Origin: Cycas panzhihuaensis
Lineage: Eukaryota > Cycadophyta
Direction: 5' to 3'
DNA: 64,000 bases
Assembly: GCA_023213395.1 (NCBI GenBank)
Contig: CM041465.1
Span: 183,589,741-183,653,740 of the forward strand
Positions 39,355 to 50,049 of the stretch are shown here, piece by piece (within the stretch, counting starts at the first letter, position 1; the number at the start of each line of letters is the position of its first letter). Position numbers and translations under genes: made by a program. The notes under the pieces were generated by a model. It was not told the origin of the DNA. It was given only the letters and a program-made list of their open reading frames with translations, and did no database searches.

Positions 39355-40560
39355 GATATATTGGCATGGCCTTACAAAGATTTGAAGGGAGTACCCCCTT
39401 AAATAAAAGTGATTATGATTGATCTATTAGAAAAAGTTAAACTTGTGAAATAGAGATCATATCAAATGAATGCAAAGTTTAAAGAGAAAGGGAAAGCTAA
39501 ACTTGATAAGAAATTAGATGCTGTGTATGTATATGAGATGAAATAGTAATCGAGTTAGTCTAATAGTAGTCTTGCCAAAGAAGAATTGAAACCTAATGAA
39601 TTGCATGGTTTATTAGACCCTAAACAAAGTGGCTAAAAATGACTAATTTTCTATCCCCCTTACTAAAGATAGATTAGAGATAGTAGGGGGAAATAAATAT
39701 ACTCTCTTACAAGTGGGTTTACTCAATACAATCATGTATTACACCCAAGAATTAAGTGAAAACCACATTTGTTATTGAATGAGAGACCTGCGCAAGGTAC
39801 TACCATTTGGCTTAACAAACACCCCAATAATATTTCAAAGAATTATCTTGAATATTTTCAAGAAAATGATTAGGGAAAAAGTGGAAATATTCTTAAATGA
39901 TTCAATGTTATATAATGTGTTGAAAGATCATCTATACAATGTATGTGAAATGTTACAATCTTGTAGAGTGTATCAATATACTTAAACCTAGAAAATGTAA
40001 TATCCAAGATCCATTTAAGAATTTGTTAGGATATATCATTACTAACAAAGCATTACTATTTGATCTAACAAAGGTGATAAGTATTATTGATTTGACAATC
40101 TTGACTGCATTGAAGCAGTAGAAGAATTTATTTTTGAACCACATGATACTATCAAATGTTTATTAAAGAATATACTCATATATTGAGATCCCTGTAAGCT
40201 TTATTAGAAACACTTATGGACTAGGGTTATAGAGATGAATAATAGAAAGCATTTGAAATACTTAAGTAAGCAATCTTTCATGCTTTTCTCCTTCATTTAC
40301 TAGATTGGAGGAAGATGTTCCATGTACATGTGGACACCTAAAAAACAATAATTAAATATGTCTTCATCTAGTTAGAAGTAAGGAATATTGATCATCCCAT
40401 ATCATTTACTGGTCCAAAGCTAATAATTATTGAGTAAAATTATACAATACTAGAACATAAATAATTAAGGATAACATGTGCACTAAAAAATTTAATATTA
40501 CTTTCTATAGAATCCCTTCATCTTTTGCATTGATCACTAAGCATTGATATATTTGAGGAA
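39355..40560 (+). pseudogene. Gypsy-3 RT and RNase H remnant
   Basis: Plus-strand words in gypsy order: PYKDLKGV at about 39,373, RSYQMNAKFKEKGKAKLDK, LPFGLTNTPIIFQRI at about 39,800, an FLND box replacing YLDD at about 39,890, then LKPRKCNIQDPFKNLLGYI. Later sequence to about 40,560 fits RNase H weakly. The catalytic first Asp of the YLDD box is Asn, and stops lie at many Gln positions. The element continues with integrase at 44,560, on the other side of the 40,771-44,531 insertion. Confidence 0.75.
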
Positions 40561-40770
40561 TATGCCCTACTTCAATGAAGAATTAGTAGATGTCCCCCTT
40601 TTTTCCAAAGATTCAATTTTAACATTACTTTGAAAAGGAACACATACATAGTTGTCTTTATGTATTAATAGTGGAGAAGAGGCTATTGTAGCTTGTCGTA
40701 ATTTTTTGGATATATAAAATTTTAAAATAAAAGCAATAGACCTAAAATAGTACAAAGAAATCATAGAATA

Positions 40771-41013
40771 TGTTATGAATCCCATGAAAAAGTTAAGTAT
40801 TATATTATTGTCGAATGGGTATTATTGAAGAGATGCAACCTTTAAGTAAAGTGGCCTATTATACATATAAATATGGCCTCCAATGTAGTAAACCATCAAT
40901 TCAATTTTATTAATAAATTATATGACCTTTTTGACTATTAAATCTTTTCATAAGCTCTCTGTTGTATTCAAAATTTTGGTCGTCCCTTCAAGTTATGAAT
41001 AAGGTTTGTAACA
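40771..41013 (+). repeat. 5' LTR of the gag-protease element
   Basis: Aligns with 44,286-44,531, sharing cctattatacatataaatat, gcctccaatgta, cataagctctctg and cgtcccttcaa-like words with scattered differences. A tataaatat box at about 40,866 and taataaattatat further on fit a short LTR promoter. Confidence 0.9.
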
Positions 41014-41015
41014 AG

Positions 41016-41027
41016 TGTTATCAGAAT
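41016..41027 (+). other. Degenerate tRNA-iMet primer-binding site
   Basis: tgttatcagaat against TGGTATCAGAGC, 9 of 12 identical, 2 nt after the 5' LTR. Confidence 0.65.
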
Positions 41028-41718
41028 AATATTCCTGAGACTATTAAATAGTGCAACTATCTAACTCTGTCAAAGAGTTAATCAATACATTCTAATTGAT
41101 TTAGTACTCATACAAAAGATTAGTACAAATCAATTCTACTATTAAAATGCAACATAATAAGCATACATATATGGTTGGTTTGGTTATATACAACTGTTTT
41201 GGATTACATCATCTTCCATTCAGATCTCCTTCCATTCATTTCTCTGTATCTTTCTCCTTCTATTGCTTATGTCCTTTATTGTCATCTCTATACTGCTCTT
41301 TCGTTTAAGTGTATTTACAGTTGTTTGTATTTATTTTGGTTTTCTGGCAGTCTGTCTATCCTTCTATCTTTGCTACCTTTGTGTCTTTATCTTCATATGA
41401 TCTCTATTCTGTGCGTCCCTATTCTCAATTCCATCTTGTGATATTCTTGTTTCATCATCGTCCTTGTCTTATTCTATTTTGTCCCTGTCCCTACAATTGT
41501 CGTTATCCTTCAGTGATTATCACCTTACATAAATCGTAAGGACCAATGTCTACAAGATTAATTGTTATACGAATTTGCTTAAATTAAGTGAATTATATAG
41601 AATATATAATATATATTAAAAGATAATTATATTATATTATATATCGCACTTCTAATTTCATAATCTTTGAAATTATATATTCACCCATTTTGATCATTTA
41701 TATTTATACAGTTAATTT

Positions 41719-41723
<5 letters not shown>

Positions 41724-41807
<84 letters not shown>
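41724..41807. repeat. (AC)n(AT)n microsatellite inside the gag-protease element
   Basis: An AC run to about 41,752, then atagat and an AT run to 41,807, in the leader between the 5' LTR and gag. Confidence 0.95.
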
Positions 41808-41810
<3 letters not shown>

Positions 41811-42293
41811 AAGAAGCATATAAAAATCTTTAACTTATTACAAATATTCTTATTACATATAATATATTTTATTTGTATCATTATATATACTTCTAAGTCA
41901 TTCAAATCTATTTACATAAATTTTTTTTATCACCATCTTTATAAGGTTAAATTCGATATTTAATTTTAATATTAATAATGTATAAGCTATTAATTCTACT
42001 TTATCACCTATACTCTTTAATAGTTGAATTGTCCTCTTGATTTATATATATAATCTTTTAAAGACGAGGCACATCATCATTATCTTCACATATCAAGTAA
42101 TTCAAGTCATAAGACATGAGCTAATAATATTCAAAGGCATCCGTTCTTAGCTTTTGGATAACTAAGACTCTATTACAATAAATTACAAGATTTTATATAT
42201 TCAGAAGGGAAGCCATATTATCAACTTTCAAAGATATAATCAACTATTATAACCTAATTGTGCCCTCACAATCTAGCAGATTAACATATAGTT

Positions 42294-44049
42294 ATGGAAG
42301 GAGATCAATGGAATCACACATATACAAATATTAAAGTGATGAGAATTGAAGAAATAATAGATAACATCGTCTAAAAAGATATTATTGAACCTATTACCCA
42401 AGTAGTACATGATGCAGTTTAGATATTAAACACTCCTTTGAATCATATTTTACATCAAATTTTGGATAGGTTGATAATCATGGCAATAAACAGAAAAGAA
42501 GATATGATTGCTTTAGATTTTGAAGATGAAACAATGAGTTGTTAATCACATATCATAAACCACATTGCAAAAAATTAGTCTAGTCCTTAGACATCTCTAA
42601 TTAATATTGAAAATGAAGCTATTAGAAAATATCTTAATCAGTACCAAAATCTAACCCCTAATGAATAAGAGATAGTAAGTTTTTAAGCATATTTTAACTG
42701 CCTATAAAGTATACATACACATAAAAAGAAAAAGTTAGAAAAAATTACAATACAATGCTTCAACATTGAACAGAAATCATACGAACCGAGAGTGTGGATC
42801 CAACAAATAGAAAACTACTTTCGTTTGGTATAAATTGAACAAATAGAATAAGTTTCTTTAGCCACCCTGCACACGGACATAATAGCATGTGAATGGTGGT
42901 AGCGTCTTAAACGAACTTCATTTTGAAATTAACTTCCAACCTAGAAAATAATTGTATATTTATTCATCGAGCAGTTTGAAATAGTAACTAATTGTGATTA
43001 CTATTGTGAGCTACGAAGATTAAAACAAACAGGTTTTGTGGAAGAATACGGTGCAGCCTTCATAAGGTTGAGTTATGTGTTAGAAGATATCCTGACTAAT
43101 CGACCTATCCAGTTATATATAGATAGCTCGATAACAAAGATCCAAGCTAATATTAAAGTCCAAGAAACAAAAGACCTTAACAAGGTAATGCAATTAGCTA
43201 AAATACATGAAGATAAGCTCAATGTCTTACATAAAACTAATAAAAATCCTTATATTCCTCCATCTATTCGACATAATCCATTACCAAGTACTTAACACAA
43301 ATCATTATCAATCAATTTGAATCAACCTGTCAAATCAATTATTCAAAAAACAAGAACAAAACAAGAAGGGTTAAGAAGAAAAAAACTTATATTTCAGATG
43401 TGAGGAGAAGTGGGAACCTTAGCATAAATGTCAAAAGAACCAGTTATATACAATTAGATTACTGCCTGCCGATAATGTTGATGAAGAAGAATAAGAGTTA
43501 GAAAATAATAAAGAAGATTATCATTAGGGAAGTTACTGTAATCTTGAAGTCATCAACCCAAGAATGTCTTTTTCATATATGAATAGTTCTTCTCAACTTA
43601 ATACATTAAAAATATAAGGATCTATAAAAAAGTAAGGTGTTACAATTTTGGTAGATTCATGTAGTATGCATGATTTCATTAATAGGAACTGTGCTTAGCA
43701 ATTAAGATTGTTTCCATTAAGGACTCACTGCTTCTAAGTAAGTGTCAGAGGAAGACATGATATATCAGGCTAAGGCATGGTGAAAAATCTCAATCTCACC
43801 ATAAGTAATGTCAACATTATAGAAGACTTTTGCTCCATTGATGTTGGAGGTGTAGATATTCTGTTGGGCAGTCAATGGCTCAGTACACTTAGAACTTTCG
43901 AAATGAATATTGATGAACAATCCATACGATTTAAGAAAGGAGGAAGAACCATCATGCTGTTAGGAAAAAGACCAAGCAAAATTAAAATTATATCATGCAA
44001 GAATATAGATAAAGAAACTGAGAAGCATCTACAAGATACAAAAGCTTAA
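42294..44049 (+). pseudogene. Gag and protease of the short LTR element
   Basis: From ATG at 42,294 a single frame runs more than 330 codons to 43,295 without any frameshift yet contains about 14 in-frame stops, nearly all TAA or TAG at plausible Gln sites. Recognisable gag parts are VWIQQIENYFRL at 42,792, LRRLKQTG-VEEYGAAFIRLSY at about 43,020 and a C-terminal VMQLAKIHEDKL. After a frameshift comes a worn CX3-type knuckle near 43,400 (YFRCEEKWEP-HKC), then a retropepsin-like domain: ILVDSCSMHDFIN at about 43,650 (the catalytic D-S-G is now D-S-C) and IDVGGVDILLGSQWLSTL at 43,840. It stops at 44,049. Confidence 0.82.
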
Positions 44050-44272
44050 TTATTCATGTTCTAGGAAGAAATTAAATTGATAACTAAAAGAGTTAATATT
44101 TGCAAATCATCCCAAAAATATGAAAAAGTAGCCAAGATTTTCAACCAGAAGAATCTTCTAATAAATTCCTGCAACATCCGACTAATTTCCTAATGGATAC
44201 TAATTTAACAAAGGTTAGCGTTTGTTTAAAGGAATACAATCGTTCGACTATGTTTCATGGGCGAAACATTTT

Positions 44273-44284
44273 AAGTGGGAGGAA
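44273..44284 (+). other. Polypurine tract of the short LTR element
   Basis: aagtgggaggaa directly before the 3' LTR start (tgttatgaac). Confidence 0.75.
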
Positions 44285-44285
44285 T

Positions 44286-44531
44286 TGTTATGAACCTCCT
44301 TAGAAAGTTAATTAATTATGTTATTATCAAATGGGTATTATTGAAGAGATCCAATCTTTAAGTAAAGGGGCCTATTATACATATAAATATGGCCTCCAAT
44401 GTATTGTAAATCATCAATTCATTTTTATCAATAAATTATATGGTCTTTTTTATTATTAAAACTTTTCATAAGCTCTCTGCTGTATTCAAAAATCTAACTG
44501 TCCCTTCAAATTACGGATAAGGTCCATAACA
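44286..44531 (+). repeat. 3' LTR of the gag-protease element
   Basis: Direct-repeat partner of 40,771-41,013, ending ggtccataaca. Confidence 0.9.
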
Positions 44532-44559
44532 TAATACTTATCTATAAGGGTAATGCCAT

Positions 44560-45140
44560 TGAGACTAAATGGGTAAAATAATAGAATTTATCATGTAAGG
44601 TGGGACCATATTAACCAATAAAAGGAGGAGCATACCATTTTTAAGCAATTGATATATCAAGAAGATGCATCACACCTTATAAAGTTACTTGAAGTTATTT
44701 GTCAAACATACAAAGGGGTGGTTGATAGTCATGGTAGTAAGGAAGTAATAGTGCAGAAGGTACTAAACATTAGATTATGGTGGCAAACATTCTTCCATAA
44801 TGTTATGGAATGGGTGAGGAAATGCAATGATTGTTAACGGGAAAGCTAAGATGACAAAGTTTTTAACCACTCACCCTTATCTTCATAAAAGCACAATTTA
44901 AGAAAGAGGATCTAGATTTTGTGAGACCCATTTGACCAATAGTGTAATGATCATAATCCAAGTATAATTTAGTAACTATTGATTACTTGACCAAATAGGT
45001 GGAGGCATAGCCTTTATGTCAAATAGACACACGAAGCGCAAATTGATTTTTATACAAAACAATTATGATTAGATTTGATTACCCCATTAAACTATTGAGT
45101 AACTAAGATGGACATTTCTCAAACAAAGCGATAAAAAAAA
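44560..45140 (+). pseudogene. Gypsy-3 integrase remnant
   Basis: 44,649-44,837 reads as the zinc-binding end of a gypsy integrase: EVICQTYKG, VLNIRLWWQTFFHNVMEWVRKCNDC. The catalytic core follows in another frame: EDLDFVRPI, YNLVTIDYLTK-VEA and YPIKLLSN-DGHFSNKAI; the second catalytic Asp of SDQG is Asn. Trp and Gln positions are stops. It ends near 45,140, where a new LTR-like sequence begins. RT of the same element is at 39,355-40,560. Confidence 0.75.
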
Positions 45141-45178
45141 TTAACTTCAATATCTATAATCTATCATTGAAAATCAAT

Positions 45179-45305
45179 TGTTATAAAACTAAATATTATT
45201 GAAGTTGATTCTATTAAGCTCTATCTATCTGAAAGTCCTCAACATTTGAAACCATCTTGAAATAATATTATTATTTTGAGACAATAGCTTAATGCAAAGA
45301 TATAT
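45179..45305 (+). repeat. LTR-like repeat, left copy
   Basis: Starts tgttataaaactaaatatt and aligns over about 125 bp with 49,918-50,045, with shared blocks taaatattatt, catcttgaaat, attatt, acaat and ttaatg. Starts with TG as an LTR should. The right limit is not clear. Confidence 0.5.
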
Positions 45306-46129
45306 GTAACCACATAAGTGATAAATACCTCATAATTAATTACATGTAGCAATCACAATAGATGTAGGCTGCCTCAGATATTGACACGGGAATGGGAACA
45401 ACGTGGCCCTATGATAGTGGGAGTAACAGAGATTTTATGCAAAATGAGATAGTGCCCCCAAAATTTGAATTGAATGTTGAATGGGAAAAGTGAGTAAATC
45501 TGAGTATGTGGTAAACATATCACGTTGAATCAATAAATATTTAAGGAATTGAAAGTTTCATGTTTAAACACAACCTTGTTCAGTGTTAGATGGAGCATAT
45601 CTCGAGCCCCAAGCACGTCATAAAGGAAGACTAAATAATTGATGGCAGAACTGTTCGTAAATGCCCATTAATTCTATTTTATAGTTGTTGAAGGTTGTAT
45701 GCTATTGATACATAGAAGACACAAGCCTTTAACACACCAAAGACCTGCTATTTTGCAAAGGAGAAAACGCAGATGCCTATAACTTAAAATTTGGCAAATA
45801 ATACATTTATATATTTTGCTTTGCTAAAATTTGAAATATCAAATTGGTTTTGATATTTCATTGAAGTTGCTATTGTCACATAAACATGAGCCAAGGGGGC
45901 TAAAATTTAAATTTTTATTAAGCAATTTTTTTATTTTTTGTGGTCAAGTTATGGATTTTTACATAGAAATTTTGTTACAATTTAATTCTATTTAAATAGT
46001 TGGAATTTTGGTTTACAAATATTCAAAATGAATTATCATATGAATAATTTTGATAAAAAAATATTAAAAAAAAATTGTATAAATTTACATATAAAAATTT
46101 AGGGGACTAATGGACATAGATTGAACCAT

Positions 46130-46560
46130 TAAAGATAGATAAATGGTTAAAAAAATAGACTCATCTAGAAAATTTTGATCCTAACTAAGGTATAGATGGG
46201 ATAGAATGGTTAACAATGATGATGCAAGAGTTGAAGCCAGAGCAAAAGAAGTTATCTTTAATTGAGAAATTTTGAAGTATTCTAACCTTCTACATAGGTG
46301 GAAGCACAATGTCATTCAATTGACATTTTAGGAGTGAGGTGTTTTTATAAGAATTGATTAAATGTTGTCTTGTTAGGAAATATTCTCATTTCTTCGATAT
46401 ACTGATACCTCGAGAGCCTAAGGTAGGTACTATTTCCACTTACTGAAATATTATTAAAGAAAGATCCTCTATATAAGTAAGGCCCTTGGTGAGCTCTATC
46501 CTTAGCTAACTAAGAAAATATGCATTAAATACACCTAATTGCTTAGTTGTATATATTATT
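46130..46560 (+). other. Coding-like frame with stops, unrecognised
   Basis: One plus-strand frame from about 46,141 gives THLENFDP, GIDGIEWLTMMMQELKPEQKK and LIEKF, with TAG/TAA where Gln fits. Composition and lack of frameshift for about 100 codons look protein-like, perhaps gag. I recognise no family. Confidence 0.3.
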
Positions 46561-46791
46561 AGATATGCCTAACTATTGTGGTAAAGTCAATAAATATAGA
46601 AATTTAATAAAAAAACATGGAAAAAAATGTTAAAGAAGGCTTTAATCATTTTTCAAAAAATAATTGGCAAAGTTTTGATTAATATATAGTGAGTTGCTTA
46701 ACATTGAGCATTTTAGATTTAGGGAAACACTTTTTTTTTTTATTATTTTTATTATTTTGAATGTGAATAATAATATTCTATTTTTGAAGGA

Positions 46792-46816
46792 GATTATTAT
46801 TATTATTATTATTATT
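46792..46816. repeat. (ATT)n microsatellite
   Basis: About eight ATT units. Confidence 0.9.
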
Positions 46817-47099
46817 TTCAAAGCCTTAATTGATCAAAAAGAAATTATTTCATTGTTTGGTTGTTAGCAAGGATTCGTATAGATTCAAGTAGATTGTAAT
46901 GACAATTTCATATGGATAATGAATAGGCATGAAAGATTAGAATAAACATAGAGATTAATGATTTTGAATTGCTCTAATAATGTCAAATATTGGAGGTGAT
47001 TAGAATCATCCTACAATGATGTGCATCACATCCTTCAACAATCGCCAACATTAATTCTTGATAAGAGAAGAAAGTGACAAAGACTAAGAACAACAAGAT

Positions 47100-47789
47100 A
47101 TGAAATCGTGCTACTCATTGTACTCGAAAAAAGCAACAATTATACATAAAAAAGGTTTGGTAATTTAAGGAGGGAATGCCAAAGAGGAGATCTGCCATTA
47201 AATATCATAACATTTCTATGTTTCTAGATGTAATGTAAGTCTTCTATGCATAGTAGATCCTAGGCTTTGTTGAAGGTTTATAAAATAGGTTTTGCATCTC
47301 CTAACATGTATAACAATGCCTAATTATATAAAATAGAATTGATAATATTTATAGCTAAATATCTCCAAATGGTAATAAGTTAACAAGCATACATCACATT
47401 CCTCCAACAAATTTCCACCATAAGCATAAATAAAATCATCTATAGAATAATATCATGAAGTGCAACAATAATATGAAATAACAGTAATGTAATAACCTAA
47501 TAAAATATCTAGTAATAATAATGTTCTCTTTGAGGCAAGGGGTATCCTCTAATTTGGTACAGCATGCCTTAATGGCATACAACCATTAGTCTAGAAATAT
47601 GAAAATTTCTAAGATACTTACAAGCGACTAAGGCTCCTCTATTTATAACCTTCTTTTTTTCTCCTTAAAACTATCCAATAATTATCTCTCCTAAAAATAC
47701 TGACTTTATATAAAATATACATTAAATAATTCTTCCTTTATTTTCCTAAAAATCGACTTTATCAACTTCTTCCAACTTTAGGAATATAA
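47100..47789 (-). repeat. Putative minus-strand LTR with TATA box
   Basis: On the minus strand a purine tract (aaggaggggggag) at about 47,790-47,805 is followed by LTR-like DNA with a TATA box (tataaatag, plus 47,639-47,647) and sequence gaggagccttagtcgc downstream of it, as in short plant LTRs. No second copy is seen, so the left limit is a guess. Confidence 0.4.
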
Positions 47790-48065
47790 AAACTCCCCCC
47801 TCCTTGAAGTACTTCGCCCTTGAAGTATAGGTAGTTACGTGTAGAGCTTGTTTGGTCCAGCTTTGACCAATGGTTTTAACTACCACTTGTTGATTCTTGT
47901 ATGTCAATAAACTAATCAAGAATCGTTGAATATGATGTCTATAAATGTCAAATTCTTTATTTGATGAGAATTCATAACATGATTCGACACGATGAAGTCA
48001 TTGTATGGTTGTCATGCTTCCATTTAAGGAGAATTTCAAACACTTTTCTATTAAACAGACCTTTT
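47790..48065 (-). pseudogene. C-terminal end of a gypsy polyprotein
   Basis: The minus strand reads RKVFEILLKWKHDNHTM, a possible chromodomain core (usual form EFLVKWKG-----TW), and ends with YTSRAKYFKEGG-like sequence over the purine tract, a common plant gypsy ending. Several frameshifts and stops. Assignment is tentative. Confidence 0.4.
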
Positions 48066-48420
48066 GTAGTAATCTTGTAAAGTTCCCCTTTATTTTTCTT
48101 ATGTCAACTAAAGTTTTAATTTTAAGCATTAAAATCTATACTGTGCGTCAATCAAAATTGTATCACATAACCACTTGAATCGATTGTTTATGAACTAGGA
48201 TTTCAATGGTTTAGATAGAATTGAAATCTGATACTTGTAACATGAGTTATGTATGAAAATGTCTAGGTACCCCTTTTGAAAACCAAATTGGAAAGAAAGA
48301 AAAAAGAATATAAAAAGTTAGGGCCTTATACTCCTTTGAAAATCTAACCCTTGGTCACTTGTAGCTCTCTATGTGATCACCTTTTGATAATAAGGGGCAA
48401 GTAATCAAACGGCAATAGTT

Positions 48421-49020
48421 TTTAAGAAATAACTAATTTAATATAACATAGGGTAATATAATATACCCTAGGTCAAAATTTTGTGCCTGTAGTATAACTA
48501 CTCAAAATTTGCAAAACAAGCCTAGTTGACTTAAATTCACTATTACTTTTTTGGAATTCTACCGTTTATACAAGATGTATGCTTAAAGGTCAAGAATCGT
48601 GATTAGCACACTGATTGGTTTAAAAGATTAGAAATCTGGAATGAATGGTTATGGTTTAAATTACTATTTAGCATAGTATCTAACCAGTGGATTCAAGACA
48701 AAGAAATTAGAGTCGACCTAACACAGGCTCAACAACAATATGAGGAAGAAAGAATTTGGGAGCAAGAAGAACCAACTTATAAGGAAGATGAAGAAGAACT
48801 AGTACAACAATATGATTCATATGTAGAAGATGATGAACAATATATATAATAGCAACATGAATCCCTTGATGAGAAATTAGAGGAGGATTAAGTGGAAATA
48901 AAAGAATTTGAGTAATGGAATAAAGAAAAATTTAAGCAACTCGAAGAAGAGTCTAAGTAACTAAACAAGTCCATCAAGGCATTTGATATGGTCCTTAATC
49001 CTCTAACTAACTATTCATGA
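48421..49020 (+). pseudogene. Unrecognised 199-codon frame interrupted only by TAA/TAG
   Basis: A single plus-strand frame from 48,421 to a TGA at 49,018-49,020 has no frameshift but 13 internal stops (8 TAA, 5 TAG, no TGA). Readable parts are LPFIQDVCLKVKNRD, HTDWFKRLEIWNEWLWFKLL and QWIQDKEIRVDLTQAQQQYEE, then an acidic Glu/Gln/Lys-rich coiled-coil-like tail to NPLTNYS. All six Trp codons are intact. It lies between the LTR-like repeats at 45,179 and 49,918 and may be the gag of that element. The family is unknown to me. Confidence 0.5.
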
Positions 49021-49917
49021 ACTCTCTATTTATTTTACATCCTAAGTTCATTCTTAACACATATTGCTTTAACCTTTGGTCATCCCTAGTTCAACTTTCA
49101 TAACCCACCCCTCTTCGCCAAATGCATTTAGCTCATCATATTGATGCCTTATGGCCCTCATTTAGCTATTTCTTTCCTACACCTCTCTTACATGTTCATG
49201 TCCATAATGTATACTAATCACCCCCCTTATATTATTGCTCTTATCCTCTCACACCGAATTCTCCAACTTTACCTTGTTACCACCAATTTGTTTCTCAAAT
49301 TCATATCCCTCCTCCTCACTTTTGCATCTCTTTATAAATCTTTACATTCCATTCCCTCCCTCAATATACCTTCTACATTTTTCTACTGGTGAGCCTTATA
49401 TCTATATAAGATTCCCATGGCACTTCTCAATTCAAATCTCACCACTTATTCATTTTCAATTGGTAATCACTCTTGACATTATACAACTAGCACACATCAA
49501 CTATACCCCCAAATTGGAACCCTTTGTTTACACCAAAGTTATCTCCTTGTCCCCTAACAAATTGTCCCACATGTAGACAACTTCCCATTGACTAAATGTG
49601 CAAATAGAACACATGGCTTCAAGTAAGCAAAATTCACAATTCGCAAGTCTCATGATTACTTTCATACATAAATTAATACAAAAGAGATTTAGGGCAAGAC
49701 AGAAGTAGCTATAGTAACAACTCATGTATGAGTTGCTTCCTAAAGACAACACTAAGACAGATCAAATCCAAATGACATTTTGGCTTTAGTAGGAGGGGGG
49801 TGGAAGACTTACAATGCTTCTCCCACATTTTGTTGGCTAGGCATTTTAATCAAGCTATAAGTGGTTCTTCATTGTTACGACTATACTTTAAGGGCAAAGT
49901 ATCTCAAGGAGGGGAAT

Positions 49918-50045
49918 TGTTATGAACATAAATATTATTAATGTCAACCCCATTAGGCCCTATTTTGATGACTATATGTGTGAAAGCCTTTAAGATTCAA
50001 AAGCATCTTGAAATATTATTGGTATTTTAGAACAATGGTTTAATG
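49918..50045 (+). repeat. LTR-like repeat, right copy, preceded by a purine tract
   Basis: Begins tgttatgaacataaatatt directly after caaggaggggaat, a convincing polypurine tract for a plus-strand element. Matches 45,179-45,305. Its first nine bases also equal the start of the 44,286 LTR, so the two elements may be related. Confidence 0.55.
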
Positions 50046-50049
50046 TCAT

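Larger units (their letters stand above)
40771..44531 (+). mobile_element. Short LTR retrotransposon carrying only gag and protease
   Basis: 3,761 bp with direct repeats of 243 and 246 bp, each starting TGTTATGAA and ending AACA. A primer site matching 9 of 12 bases of the iMet complement follows the 5' LTR, and a purine tract abuts the 3' LTR. Flanking pentamers are gaata and taata (4 of 5). Only gag and a protease region lie inside; there is no trace of RT, RNase H or integrase. This is the architecture of gag-only non-autonomous elements (TR-GAG type) with an added protease. It lies between the RT and integrase of gypsy-3. Confidence 0.88.

Noticed and set aside
42294-49020. Reassigned genetic code with TAA/TAG read as Gln
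   Set aside because: TAA/TAG fall at Gln sites strikingly often, but in the LINEs and gypsy-1 TAG also replaces conserved Trp, TGA replaces Arg, and Cys becomes Tyr by the same CA/TG-to-TA change. A general mutation bias explains all of these; recoding explains only the Gln sites.
49141-49576. Hydrophobic plus-strand frames resembling membrane proteins
   Set aside because: T/C-rich DNA gives Leu/Ile/Phe/Ser by composition; no conserved motif, start context or neighbours support a gene.
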